From Deltaproteobacteria bacterium Ga0077550 (GTDB lineage Bacteria > Myxococcota_A > Polyangia > Nannocystales > Nannocystaceae), in assembly GCA_001464385.1 (NCBI GenBank), contig LNFB01000310.1, forward strand, positions 1 through 64,000: a stretch of 64,000 nt of DNA. The letters run 5' to 3'. The notes under the pieces are model-generated. The model was not told where the DNA came from. It ran no database searches and saw nothing but the letters and a program-made list of their open reading frames with translations. The position numbers and the translations under genes are program-made. The number at the start of each line of letters is the position of its first letter. The first letter of the stretch is position 1. Of the stretch, positions 52,005 to 61,479 are shown one piece after another.

Positions 52005-54113
52005 ATGACGCAGTCGGTCCTCGTGGTCGAAGACGACGCCCAGCTCGGGGGCCAGATCGTCGCACACCTGCGCGACGCCGGCTTCGCCACCACGTGGCTG
52101 CGGCACGGCCGCGTGCTCACCGGGGACGATCTGGCGCAGATCGATCTCGTCGTGCTCGACCTGATGCTGCCCGGGGTCTCGGGGATGGACATGATCGCCC
52201 GCATCCGCGAGCTCGCGGCGGTGCCGGTCCTGGTGCTGAGCGCCCGCAACGAGACCGCCGACAAGGTCCGCGCGCTGCAGCTCGGCGCGGACGACTACAT
52301 GACCAAGCCCTTCTGGCCCGAGGAGCTCGTCGAGCGGGTGCGGGCGCGGCTGCGGCGACCGACCCTCGCCGACGGCAGCGCGATCGAGATCGGCGGCCTG
52401 CGGATCGATCGACGCACGCGCGAGGTGACCCTCGAGGGTCGGCCGCTCGAGCTCACCCGCGTCGAGTTCGAGTTCCTGCTCACGCTCGCCGAGCGACCGG
52501 GCGCCGCGATCACGCGCCGGGTGCTGGTCGAGCGCGCGCTCGACCCCGACCGCGACGGCGACGCCCGCACGCTCGACGTCCATGCGTCGCGGCTCCGCAA
52601 GAAGCTCGGCAACGACGGCCTCATCGAGACCGTGTGGGGGATCGGCTATTCGCCTCTCGGCGAGGCCGACGACGTGAAGCTGCGGACCAAGCTGGTCCTG
52701 CTGTGCGTGATCGCGATCGCGGCGACGCTCGGGGCGCTGGCGATCTACGACGCGATCGCTCGGCACCGCGCGGCGTCCGAGCTGATGATCGACATCGTCC
52801 AGCAGCACCTCGACGGCGCGCGCGAGCGCTGCGAAGCCGACCCTGCCCGGTGGGGCGACCGACTCCCGAGCAGCCGGGGTCCGGGCGGACCGCCGCCCGG
52901 CCACGACGCGAAGCGACCGCCGCCGCCCGATCGCGGGCCGCCTCCGGACAGCAATCGTCGCCGCCCGCGACCGCTCGAGATGTGGGCCTACGACGCGTCG
53001 TTCCGCAGCGCCTCCGCGGACGCCCCGACGCTGCCCGGCGCGCTCACCGAGGCGATCGCCGACACCGACGTCGTCGCGAGCGACGTGGCGTGGCGCGGCG
53101 ACGAGGTCGCGGCGCTCGTGCGCACGCCGTGGGGCGCCGGGCCGTGCGCCTACGTGTTCGCCCGCGGCAGCACCGGGGACTGGGGCGCCGTGCTGCCGCC
53201 CGGACGGCTATGGTTGCTGCCCTCCGTGATCGTCCTCGGCGCCGCGCTGCTCGTGGCCGGCCCGCTCGTGCGACGCATCCGTCGATTGACCCGCGAGGTC
53301 GAGCAATCGGCGTCCGCCGGCTACACGCTCGGCGTCGACGAGCGCGGCGCCGACGAGGTCGGCGAGCTGTCGCGGGCATTCGCCACCGCGAGCCGACGCA
53401 TCCGCGCCGAGCTCGACGATCGCGAGCGACGCGAGCGGGCCCTGCGGGAGTTCCTCGCCAACACGACCCACGATCTCATGATCCCGCTGACCGTGCTGCA
53501 GGGCCACCTCGCGGCACTACGCGACTGCGCCGCGGGCCCCGACGCCGTGCGCTCGGCGATGAACGAGGCCCACTACATGGCGTCGCTCGTGCACAACCTC
53601 GGCGCCGCGGCCAAGCTCGACGTCGCCGATGCGGTGGTCCATCGCGCGCCCGTCGATCTGCGCGAGGTCGTCGGGCGTGTCGCCGCCCGCCACCGCCCGA
53701 TCGCGCGCGAGGCCGGCATCACCCTCGACGAGGCGGTGCCCGACGCACCGGTGCTGGCCGACGCCGACGTCACCCTCGTCGAGCAGGCGATCAGCAACCT
53801 CACCTACAACGCGGTCCGCTACAACCATCGCGGCGGCCACGTCGCCGTGATCGTCGAGGTCGCGCCGCCCGGTCGCTTCTGCGTGCGCGTCATCGACGAT
53901 GGGCCGGGCATCGCCGAGGCCGATCTCGCGCGCGTGCTCGCCCGCGGCGGACGCAGCGACGCGGCGCGCAGTCGGGCGCCCGAGGGCCTGGGCCTGGGCC
54001 TGCACATCGCCCTCGGCGTCGCCGCGCTCCACGGCTTCACGCTCGAGCTCGGCGCCGCGGAGGGCGGCGGCCTCGAGGCGTGCCTGCGTGGCCCGTGCCG
54101 ACCGACCGCGTGA
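52005..54113 (+). CDS. One-protein two-component system: REC-wHTH fused to histidine kinase
   Basis: 702 aa. Residues 1-115 are a receiver (acidic DD10-11, phosphoacceptor Asp52, Lys101). 125-217 is an OmpR-type winged helix (TRVEFEFLLTL, VHASRLRKKLG, VWGIGYSPLG). Without any stop the frame continues through GTG 52674 (VKLRTKL, a natural kinase start) into a sensor kinase: TM 230-248, a Pro/Arg-rich periplasmic loop, TM 402-421, HAMP-like region, His489 in NTTHDLMIPLTVLQG, NLTYNAVRYN, DDGPGIA and GLGLGLHIA. The order is reversed relative to hybrid kinases and would tether the DNA-binding domain to the membrane. Internal initiation at 52674 could make free kinase. Confidence 0.9.
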   Translation: MTQSVLVVEDDAQLGGQIVAHLRDAGFATTWLRHGRVLTGDDLAQIDLVVLDLMLPGVSGMDMIARIRELAAVPVLVLSARNETADKVRALQLGADDYMTKPFWPEELVERVRARLRRPTLADGSAIEIGGLRIDRRTREVTLEGRPLELTRVEFEFLLTLAERPGAAITRRVLVERALDPDRDGDARTLDVHASRLRKKLGNDGLIETVWGIGYSPLGEADDVKLRTKLVLLCVIAIAATLGALAIYDAIARHRAASELMIDIVQQHLDGARERCEADPARWGDRLPSSRGPGGPPPGHDAKRPPPPDRGPPPDSNRRRPRPLEMWAYDASFRSASADAPTLPGALTEAIADTDVVASDVAWRGDEVAALVRTPWGAGPCAYVFARGSTGDWGAVLPPGRLWLLPSVIVLGAALLVAGPLVRRIRRLTREVEQSASAGYTLGVDERGADEVGELSRAFATASRRIRAELDDRERRERALREFLANTTHDLMIPLTVLQGHLAALRDCAAGPDAVRSAMNEAHYMASLVHNLGAAAKLDVADAVVHRAPVDLREVVGRVAARHRPIAREAGITLDEAVPDAPVLADADVTLVEQAISNLTYNAVRYNHRGGHVAVIVEVAPPGRFCVRVIDDGPGIAEADLARVLARGGRSDAARSRAPEGLGLGLHIALGVAALHGFTLELGAAEGGGLEACLRGPCRPTA

Positions 54114-54117
54114 AGCG

Positions 54118-55053
54118 TCACACCACCGGCAGGTGCACGCCGCGACGCACCGGCTCGGCGCGCCGCTGCGGCCGCCACTCGTCCATCTTCGAGTTGTTGC
54201 GCACGCAGCCCACGGTGCAGCTCGCGTTGCAGCCCTTGACCGTGTCGAACTGCTCGCGCAGGTCGGACAGGCCGTACTCGAGCAGGTCCTTCCCCCAGAA
54301 CTCGCGCGTCTGCGAGCACCAGCGGACCTTGCCGAACTCGTCGATGTAGAGGTAGCGCGAGCCGGCGCGGCACTTGAACGGCGCGCGCCCGGTCTCGAGC
54401 AGGCGCGAGCGGTAGTTGCCGGCCTGCCGCCACCGCCGGCCCAGGCGCTCTTCGATGCTGCGGTACAGATCGACGTTCTCGCGCGAGAGCTCGAGCTGGC
54501 CGTCGCCGCCGTGGATCAACAGCACGCGCGGCCGGAAGCCGTGGGTCTGCGCGAACTCGATGACCTCACGGACCTCGTCGGGCGGCGCTGCGCCGACCAC
54601 CGCCGACAGCGTCACGATGAAGTCGGCGTTCTGCTTCACGTGCTCGAGCTTCTTGGCCAGGGGCTTCAGCACCTTGACGGTGACGTCGTTGGGCTTGGCG
54701 CCATCGAGGCTGATCTGCATGTGGGTCAGCCCCGCGCGATTGAGCTCGCGGACCTTCTCGGGGCTCAACAGATAGGCATTGCTGATGAGCTTGCGCTGGG
54801 CGAAACCCTTGCGCGTGGCGTAGCTCACCAGGTCCACGATCTCGGGGTGGAGCAGCGGCTCGCCGCCCGTGAATTCGATCGCGAGGGTGCCGAGCGCCGC
54901 GAGCTTGTCGATGCGGGCCCGCAGCAGCGCGGGATCGATCGCGTCCGAGGTCTCGTCGAATTCGTTGCAGTAGCCGCAGCTGAGATTGCAGCGGCGGATC
55001 ACGACCAGCTGGGCGTGGAACGGACCGTAGCGCAGCCAATCGAGTCGATTCAC
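54118..55053 (-). CDS. Radical SAM enzyme with Cys-rich C-terminus
   Basis: 311 aa. CNLSCGYC (Cys22/26/29) is the cluster motif, followed by FTGGEPLLHPEI (GGEP) and MQISLDG. The C-terminal 80 residues contain CRAGSRYLYIDEFGKVRWC and GCNASCTVGC, which look like an auxiliary-cluster (SPASM/twitch-like) domain. It is shorter than the rSAM at 5230 and not a close copy. Substrate unknown. It converges with the RR-kinase fusion gene (4-bp gap), with no obvious precursor peptide next to it. Confidence 0.88.
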   Translation of the reverse strand: MNRLDWLRYGPFHAQLVVIRRCNLSCGYCNEFDETSDAIDPALLRARIDKLAALGTLAIEFTGGEPLLHPEIVDLVSYATRKGFAQRKLISNAYLLSPEKVRELNRAGLTHMQISLDGAKPNDVTVKVLKPLAKKLEHVKQNADFIVTLSAVVGAAPPDEVREVIEFAQTHGFRPRVLLIHGGDGQLELSRENVDLYRSIEERLGRRWRQAGNYRSRLLETGRAPFKCRAGSRYLYIDEFGKVRWCSQTREFWGKDLLEYGLSDLREQFDTVKGCNASCTVGCVRNNSKMDEWRPQRRAEPVRRGVHLPVV

Positions 55054-55220
55054 GTCGGCGATGGTGCCGGCGCTTCGAGGGCGGCGTCAAACGCGACGCG
55101 CCGCGCTCGCGTCGACGCTGGAGGACGACTTCGCGAAAACGCGCTTGTGCACCCACGCGACCGACGTTCCGTGCGCCCCGGTCCTTGCGTCGGCTGCGGG
55201 CATCCTCGACGATCGTCGCC

Positions 55221-56858
55221 ATGCGCAGCTCCATCCTTCGCCTACTCCGATCCCCGGCCGGCCTCGCCGTCCTCCCCGCCCTCTTCGTGGCCGGCTGTCC
55301 TGCCGACGATGCAAGCGAGAACACGACCACGGCAGACAGCTCGAGCTCGGGGTCCGCGACGGATCCGTCGGAGACCGACACCGATCCCTCGGCGACGCTC
55401 ACCCAGGGCAGCTCGTCGGGCGTCGACTCGTCGAGCGGCGATCCGACCGATGCGTCGAGCTCGACCGATCCGTCGGGCTCGTCGTCGTCGTCGGGCGGCG
55501 AGACGTGTGGCAACGGGGCCATCGACGCCGGTGAGGACTGCGACGGCGCCGAGCTCGGTGACGCGACCTGCGAGAGCATCGACAAGGGCTTCGACGGTGG
55601 CGACCTCGCCTGCGCCGACGACTGTACGTTCGACACCAGCGCGTGCGTGATGGCGACGTGCGGCAACGATCTGGTCGAGGGCGACGAGGTCTGCGACGGC
55701 TCCGACGTCGGCTCCGACTGCGCCTCCGAGGGCTTCCCGCTCGGCGGCGAGCTCGGGTGCCTGAAGAACTGCAGCGACTACGACACCTCCGGCTGCCTGT
55801 CGCAGGTCTGTGGCAACGATTCCGCCGAGGGCGACGAGAGCTGCGACGGTGCGGACCTCGCCGGCGTGACGTGCGAGTCGATCGGCTTCGACGGCGGCGC
55901 CCTCGCGTGCGCCGACGACTGCAACGGCTTCGACACCGCCGGCTGCTACAGCTGCGGCGACGGTGTGGCGTCCGGCGCGGAGGTCTGCGATGGCGACGAT
56001 CTGGCCGGGGCGACCTGCGGCGACCTCGGCTACGACGGCGGCACCCCGACGTGCGCGGCCGACTGCACGACCGTCACCCCGGACGGCTGCCTCCTCTCGA
56101 CCACCACCGACTACTGCATGGAGCCGGGCAACGGCGGCCTGATCCAGGACTTCGTCACCCTCGACAACGACATCGTCGTGGCGGGCTCGGGCCAGGTGAC
56201 GGACATCAACATCGTGCTCGCCGCGACCCACACGTATGTCGGCGATCTGAACGTGAGCGTGACCCACGTCGACACCGGCGCGACCTCGCAGCTGTTCAGC
56301 AGCCAGTGCGGCACGGTGGAGAACGTCGACGCGACCTTCGACCAGGACGGGGCGCTCTTCGGCTGTGGCGTCGCGGCACCGGCGATCTCGGGCATCGTCG
56401 CGCCCGAGGCGCCCGGTGACCTCGACGCGATCGCCCCGGCGGTCGGCGACGGCACCGGCACGTGGCGCCTCTCGATCGCCGACGGAGCCGGCGGCGACAC
56501 GGGCACGCTCGACGCGTGGTGCGTGCAGATCACCTCGCTCGCGCCGGTGTCGACCTGCGACGGCCTCGAGCTCGACCCGGGCAACGGCATCGTCGGCTGC
56601 TGGTACACCTCGGCGAACGTGAACATGTCGTGCACCGAGGTCTGCGAGCCCCACGGTGGCTTCGACGCGGTGGCGTCGCAGCACAACGGCAACGCGGTCG
56701 GCTTCGCGTTCTGGCCCGACAAGGTCAACGGCGGCGAGTGGATGTCGATCGAGTGCTCGTCGACCGACAACAACACCAACTGGGGCGCGAACGGCCAGGC
56801 GCCGGATCCGTTCTTCATCCACGAGGCCTGCTACGTGAACTGCGCCTGCGTGAACTAG
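55221..56858 (+). CDS. Cys-repeat lipoprotein with P-domain-like region
   Basis: 545 aa from the ATG at 55221. Signal VLPALFVAGC (Cys26), then a Ser/Thr/Asp linker. Four DUF4215-like units follow (CGNGAIDAGEDCDGAE, CGNDLVEGDEVCDGS, CGNDSAEGDESCDGA, CGDGVASGAEVCDG) with an extra Cys pair each. Residues 300-440 look like a proprotein-convertase P domain (DINIVLAATHTYVGDLNVS, LSIADGAGGDTGTLDAWCVQI). A last Cys/Trp module ends CACVN and resembles the duplicated module in the 11171 protein. Probably a surface adhesion or protease-associated protein. It converges with the kinase at 56869. Confidence 0.83.
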   Translation: MRSSILRLLRSPAGLAVLPALFVAGCPADDASENTTTADSSSSGSATDPSETDTDPSATLTQGSSSGVDSSSGDPTDASSSTDPSGSSSSSGGETCGNGAIDAGEDCDGAELGDATCESIDKGFDGGDLACADDCTFDTSACVMATCGNDLVEGDEVCDGSDVGSDCASEGFPLGGELGCLKNCSDYDTSGCLSQVCGNDSAEGDESCDGADLAGVTCESIGFDGGALACADDCNGFDTAGCYSCGDGVASGAEVCDGDDLAGATCGDLGYDGGTPTCAADCTTVTPDGCLLSTTTDYCMEPGNGGLIQDFVTLDNDIVVAGSGQVTDINIVLAATHTYVGDLNVSVTHVDTGATSQLFSSQCGTVENVDATFDQDGALFGCGVAAPAISGIVAPEAPGDLDAIAPAVGDGTGTWRLSIADGAGGDTGTLDAWCVQITSLAPVSTCDGLELDPGNGIVGCWYTSANVNMSCTEVCEPHGGFDAVASQHNGNAVGFAFWPDKVNGGEWMSIECSSTDNNTNWGANGQAPDPFFIHEACYVNCACVN

Positions 56859-56868
56859 GCGGCGCGTC

Positions 56869-58740
56869 TCACAGCCGGCGTTGCGACACGGGCTCGAGCC
56901 TCGGCTCCTGCCCGCGTCGCCCCGTGTGCACCCGGAACCTCCGGCGCACGATCCAATCCCCCTGCACGAAGTCGACCTCGATCTCCGCGGGGCCGTCGAT
57001 CGGCTCCGCGAGCAGCTCGGCGCGCAGCGCCTGGCCGGAGAACGGCGCGACGCCGAGGCTCTTGCGCTTGTCGGCGTCGATGAGCTCGACCGCCTGGGGG
57101 CGCACGACGACCAGCGCGTCGCTCGGATACCGCGTGAACACCAGGGCGATCGCCCGGCCGTCGTCGAACTTCTTCAGCGGCTTGCCCGACTCGGCGTGGA
57201 CGAGGTGCACCTCGTTGCCGATGGCCAGGGCGAGGTAGCCGGCGGCCGCTGCAACCGCGTGGATCGGCGCCGTGCCGACGCGGTGCTGCCACGGCACCTC
57301 GCGGAGCTCGCGATCCCAACGCGTGACGGTGCCGTCGGCCTGGGCCACGAGCACGTCGCCCTCGCGCGCGCGCCCGATCGCGGTGACGTGGGCCGGCGAC
57401 GGCAGCGGACGCATCAGGGTCTCGGCCTCGGGATCGGCCCAGTAGCTGAGGCCGCGCGGGTCGGCGCGGTAGAGCTGGGTCCCGGCCTCGAGCACGAACG
57501 CGCCGGGGGTCGCGAGCTCGTGGCGGAAGCCGAGCTCGGCCACGGCATCCTTGGTCACCACCGCCGGCAACGCGGTGGACGTGGCCGCGGGCTCGGCCGG
57601 CGGCGCGGCGACCTGCGAGCGACCGACGACGAACGCGGCGCCCAGCGCCGCCGCGGCGATCGTGCCGACCCAGCCCACGACCAATCCGGCGCCGATCGAG
57701 CGCGGCGCGACCACGGGCGGCGGCGGATCGACCGTGTTCACCTCCGCGGTCCGTCGCACCTGCGTGACCCGCAGCGCGGCCCGCAGCGCGACCATCAGGC
57801 TCGGCGCGTCGGCGAAGCGATCCTCGGGCGCCTTCGACAGGCACTTCTCGACCACCGACACCACCGCGGGCGGCAGGTCCGGGCAGAGCGTCCCGAGCGA
57901 CGTCGGCTGCTCGTAGACGATCGCGTGCAGCAGGCTCGGCGTCGACTGGCCGTCGAACGCGCGGCGCCCCGAGAGCAACTCGTAGAGGATCGCCCCGAGC
58001 GCGAAGATGTCGGTGGTGGCGTCGACCGAGCTGGTGTTGCCCGAGGCCTGCTCGGGGCTCATGTAGTTCGGCGTGCCCATGACCACGTTGGTGCGGGTCA
58101 TGTTCTCGGCCGACGACCTCATCTTGCTGATGCCGAAGTCGAGCAGCTTGACGCCCATGCGCGCCCCGGACTCGCCGGCCGCGCCGCGCACCATCACGTT
58201 GCTGGGCTTCAGATCGCGATGCACGATCCCCGCGTTGTGGGCGGCCGCGAGCGCCGAGCACAGCGGCTCGAACATGCGGATCACCTCGCGCGGCGTGGCC
58301 CGTCGGCCCTGCATCCACGTGTCCAGCGTGACGCCGTCCACGTACTCCATCACCATGTACGGGTTGCCGTCGACGTCGGTGTTGAAGTCGAACACCTGGA
58401 CGATCGCGTCGTGATCGAGGCTCGCGGCGATCTCGGCCTCTTGCCGGAACCGCGCGTAGGCCTCGGTGTTGCGCGCCAGGTGGTGGTCGAGGAACTTGAT
58501 CGAGAACCGCTGCTGCAGCCGGACGTGCATCGCCTCGTAGACGGTGCCCATGCCCCCGCTCGCGATGTTCCGCGTCACGCGATAGGTGTCGGCCAGGACC
58601 ATCCCCAGGCGAGGATCGGCGGCCGGCAGCGTGTCGCGAGCGACGCCGCGTCCCGCGTCGCGACCGCCCTCGAGCACGCTCGTGGCCGCGCCGTTGTCGA
58701 CGACGGCGAGGCTGTGGCGCGACGACACGGAAGGGCACAT
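56869..58740 (-). CDS. Ser/Thr kinase with C-terminal beta-propeller
   Basis: 623 aa. The kinase domain (about 53-330) is complete: SGGMGTVYEA, Lys82, HRDLKPSN (174-181), DFGISK (201-206) and GTPNYMSPEQ. A hydrophobic segment (about 356-378, LVVGWVGTIAAAALGAAFVVG) anchors it. The C-terminal 200 residues repeat short strands (GDVLVAQADGTVTRWDREL, GYLALAIGNEVHLVHAESG, DALVVVRPQAVELIDADK) like a WD/PQQ-type propeller, presumably the external sensor. It is divergent from aroA. Confidence 0.92.
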   Translation of the reverse strand: MCPSVSSRHSLAVVDNGAATSVLEGGRDAGRGVARDTLPAADPRLGMVLADTYRVTRNIASGGMGTVYEAMHVRLQQRFSIKFLDHHLARNTEAYARFRQEAEIAASLDHDAIVQVFDFNTDVDGNPYMVMEYVDGVTLDTWMQGRRATPREVIRMFEPLCSALAAAHNAGIVHRDLKPSNVMVRGAAGESGARMGVKLLDFGISKMRSSAENMTRTNVVMGTPNYMSPEQASGNTSSVDATTDIFALGAILYELLSGRRAFDGQSTPSLLHAIVYEQPTSLGTLCPDLPPAVVSVVEKCLSKAPEDRFADAPSLMVALRAALRVTQVRRTAEVNTVDPPPPVVAPRSIGAGLVVGWVGTIAAAALGAAFVVGRSQVAAPPAEPAATSTALPAVVTKDAVAELGFRHELATPGAFVLEAGTQLYRADPRGLSYWADPEAETLMRPLPSPAHVTAIGRAREGDVLVAQADGTVTRWDRELREVPWQHRVGTAPIHAVAAAAGYLALAIGNEVHLVHAESGKPLKKFDDGRAIALVFTRYPSDALVVVRPQAVELIDADKRKSLGVAPFSGQALRAELLAEPIDGPAEIEVDFVQGDWIVRRRFRVHTGRRGQEPRLEPVSQRRL

Positions 58741-58815
58741 CGGCGGCCATCCGGCCCGCTTGAGGGGGGCGCGGCGCTCGACGCGAGACGACCGCCTCGG
58801 GCAAGCTCACCGGCG

Positions 58816-60153
58816 ATGGCTGCGAACCCCGCCCCGTCGGTGGTCCTCTCGTCCGGGCCCGCCGTGGCCGCGACGCCGCGGATCCCCGGCAGCAAGAGCA
58901 TCACGAACCGCGCGCTGCTGCTCGCCGCGATCGCCCGCGGCCCCTCGACGATCCACGGCTGGCTCGACGCCGAGGACACGCGGTGGATGATCCGCGCGCT
59001 GCGGGCGCTGGGCCTGCGCATCGACGGCGGGGACGATCCCCGCGCTGCGCTCACCCTCGTCGGTGCCGGCGGACCGCTGGGGGCCGACGCCGCCGAGGTG
59101 CTGCAGGTGGGCACCGCGGGCACCGTCGCGCGGTTCCTGCTCGCGGTGCTCGCGGGCAGCCCCGGCGCCTCGACGATGGACGGCAGCCAGCGCATGCGCG
59201 AGCGACCGATGGGCGCGCTGGTCGCCGCGCTGCGCGAGCAGGGCGCTGCGATCGTCTCGCTGGGTGACGTCGATCCGACCGCGCTGCCGCTGCGCGTCGG
59301 CCCCCACGACGCCCCGCTGCGCGGCGGCGAGATCCGCCTCGCGCGTCCGGCCAGCTCGCAGTTCGTCAGCGCCCTGGCCTTCTCCGCCCTGCTCGCGGCC
59401 GCGCCGACCACGATCGTGCTCGAGCACGGCACGCCAGCGCGCCCCTACGTCGACATGACGCTGGCGATGATCCGCAGCTTCGGAGGCGACGCGCGCTGGC
59501 GCGACGACGCGAGCATCGTCGTCACGCCCGCCGTGCCTCCGTCCCACGCGGGGACGCTCGTCGGTCAGGACTACGTCGTCGAGCCCGATGCGTCGGCGGC
59601 CAGCTACTTCCTCGCCCTCGCGGCGATCCGCGGCGGTCGGTGCACGATCGACGACCTGGGACGCGACAGCCTGCAGGGCGACGCCACGTTCGCCCACGTG
59701 CTCGGGCGCATGGGCGCGCGAATCCAGCAGGACGCCCGCACCACCGTGCTCGAGGGCGATGGCCGCCTGCGCGGTGGCGACTTCGATCTCTCCGACATGC
59801 CCGACATGACGCTCACCCTCGCGGTCGCGGCCCTGTTCGCCGAGGGCGACACGCGGATCACCGGCGTCGGCGTCCTACGCCACCACGAGAGCGATCGCCT
59901 CGCCGCGGTGGCGACCGAGCTGCGCAAGCTCGGCGCGACGGTCGACCTCGAGCAAGACGGCCTCGTGATCCACCCGCCCACGGCCCGCACGCCCGGCGTC
60001 GTCGCGATCGACACCTACGCCGATCACCGAATGGCGATGGCGTTCGCGCTGGCGGGCGACGTGGAGATCCGCGATCCCGGCTGCGTGGGCAAGACGTTCC
60101 CGGGGTACTTCGAGGAGCTCGCCCACGCGACGGGCTCCGCCCGCGACGGGTGA
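58816..60153 (+). CDS. aroA: 3-phosphoshikimate 1-carboxyvinyltransferase (EPSP synthase)
   Basis: 445 aa, the usual size. It joins shikimate-3-phosphate and phosphoenolpyruvate in the shikimate pathway. Motifs are in order: PGSKSITNRALLLAA (S3P-binding Lys/Ser), GTAGTVARFL (the NAGTA-type PEP loop, here with T for N), DGSQRMRERPMG, SSQFVSALAFSALL, DYVVEPDASAASYFLA with the catalytic Asp, and TYADHRMAMAFALAG near the end. The ATG at 58816 opens the domain. It does not share an operon with neighbours; 60156 converges. Confidence 0.96.
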   Translation: MAANPAPSVVLSSGPAVAATPRIPGSKSITNRALLLAAIARGPSTIHGWLDAEDTRWMIRALRALGLRIDGGDDPRAALTLVGAGGPLGADAAEVLQVGTAGTVARFLLAVLAGSPGASTMDGSQRMRERPMGALVAALREQGAAIVSLGDVDPTALPLRVGPHDAPLRGGEIRLARPASSQFVSALAFSALLAAAPTTIVLEHGTPARPYVDMTLAMIRSFGGDARWRDDASIVVTPAVPPSHAGTLVGQDYVVEPDASAASYFLALAAIRGGRCTIDDLGRDSLQGDATFAHVLGRMGARIQQDARTTVLEGDGRLRGGDFDLSDMPDMTLTLAVAALFAEGDTRITGVGVLRHHESDRLAAVATELRKLGATVDLEQDGLVIHPPTARTPGVVAIDTYADHRMAMAFALAGDVEIRDPGCVGKTFPGYFEELAHATGSARDG

Positions 60154-60155
60154 TC

Positions 60156-60905
60156 TCACCGCGTCGGCGGCGGCTCCCCGCAGATCGTCGCGACGCGGCG
60201 ATCGTGCAGCGTGCTGGGCGTGCCGACGAACTCTGCGCATGCGTCCGCCACGGGGCCGCCCGCGGCCGCGGTGATCACCAGCTCGAGGACCCTCGCTTCG
60301 GTCGCCATCTGGCCGCCCGGGAACCGCACCCGATAGCGCGAGAGGCTCGCGCGCGCGTCGTCGAGGCGGCCCTCGGCGCGGGCATGGTTCACCTCGGCGA
60401 GCGCGGCGAGCTCGGCGGCGAGCGTCGCATCCGGGCGCGCGAGCGCTGCGGTCTTCGCGACGTTCGGCGGCCGCGGGCGCGGGTCGGTGCGCGCGTGCGA
60501 CACGGGCACTGACGCTTGCGACGACACGGGGACGGACGCCGACGGTTCGCTCGGCAGCACCGCGACGCCCGCAGGGGCCCCGACGACGCGACGCACCATG
60601 GGCGGCTCGGGCGATGCGTCGGCGAAAACCGCCCCTCGCGAGGGGATCGCAGGTGCCTCGGGCGCGCGCCGCTCGAGCGCCACGGCGGTCGCGAAGCCGG
60701 CGAGGGCGACCGGAAGCGCGACGAACTTCACCAGGCCGAGCCACGACGACGACTTGGCCACCGAGCCGACGGCAGCCGTCGCGGCGGCCCCGGCGAGCCC
60801 CGCGACGACACGACGACGGACCCGCGCCTGCGTCAGCGGTGATGGAGCCGCGGCCCTGCGTGCGGCAGCGAGCACCGCGTCGATCTCCTGGTCGTCACGG
60901 TCCAT
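60156..60905 (-). CDS. Putative membrane anti-sigma-type protein
   Basis: 249 aa. It starts MDRDDQEIDAVLAAAR, has basic residues then a membrane segment (about 60-76, VKFVALPVALAGFATAVAL), a long Pro/Ser/Val linker, and a helical C-terminal domain with TPR-like spacing (AELAALAEVNHARAEGRLDDARASL). Its start overlaps the end of the ECF sigma gene by 11 bp. A one-pass protein coupled this way to a sigma factor is usually its membrane regulator, although no ZAS zinc motif is visible. Role inferred from context. Confidence 0.68.
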   Translation of the reverse strand: MDRDDQEIDAVLAAARRAAAPSPLTQARVRRRVVAGLAGAAATAAVGSVAKSSSWLGLVKFVALPVALAGFATAVALERRAPEAPAIPSRGAVFADASPEPPMVRRVVGAPAGVAVLPSEPSASVPVSSQASVPVSHARTDPRPRPPNVAKTAALARPDATLAAELAALAEVNHARAEGRLDDARASLSRYRVRFPGGQMATEARVLELVITAAAGGPVADACAEFVGTPSTLHDRRVATICGEPPPTR

Positions 60906-61479
60906 CGCGGCGCTCCTTCGATTCCGGGCAGTGGCCGAGCGCGAGCTGGAAGTCGCGCCGGGCCAGCCGCAGCCGCGAGTACACCGTGTTGCGATTCATG
61001 TTCAGCACCACCGCGACCTCCTCCCCCGTCATGTCCTCGAGCTCGCAGAGCACGAACACCTCGCGCCGCTCGGGGGCGAGCCGGGCGAGCGCGGCCTCGA
61101 CCCGCGCGAGGGCCTCGGCGTCGCTGGCCACCGACTCGGGATCGGGCGGCCCGAAGTTGCACGGCGGCGGTGGCGGCTCGCGTCGGGCGCGTGCCCGCCA
61201 GCGAAGCCCGATGCGCGTCGCGATCCCATGCAGCCACGTGCGCACCGACGATCGCCCGTCGAAGTCGGTGCGACGACGATGCAGCACGATGAAGACCTCG
61301 TGCAGCGCATCCTCGAGCGAGGACTGCGGCACACCGATCCGCGCGAGCACGCGCCACACGAACGCGTGGTGCTCGACGTAGGCGCGCTCGACCCACGCCG
61401 CATCGCGGGCCTGCGCCGGCTGCTGCGCCTCGGGCTCGACCACGCTCGCCATCGACGGCAGTGCCGCGACTCGGGTCAT
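60895..61479 (-). CDS. ECF-family RNA polymerase sigma factor
   Basis: 194 aa. Sigma2 (about 30-95): AYVEHHAFVWRVLARIGV, LEDALHEVFIVLHRR, SSVRTWLHGIATRIGLRW. Sigma4 (about 125-180): LARLAPERREVFVLCELEDMTGEEVA, then VVLNMNRNTVYSRLRLARRDF. Its start overlaps the stop of the upstream envelope-protein gene by 4 bp (ATGA), and its stop overlaps the next gene. The four genes 63942-60156 therefore form one operon in which the sigma factor probably responds to envelope state. Confidence 0.92.
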   Translation of the reverse strand: MTRVAALPSMASVVEPEAQQPAQARDAAWVERAYVEHHAFVWRVLARIGVPQSSLEDALHEVFIVLHRRRTDFDGRSSVRTWLHGIATRIGLRWRARARREPPPPPCNFGPPDPESVASDAEALARVEAALARLAPERREVFVLCELEDMTGEEVAVVLNMNRNTVYSRLRLARRDFQLALGHCPESKERRDGP

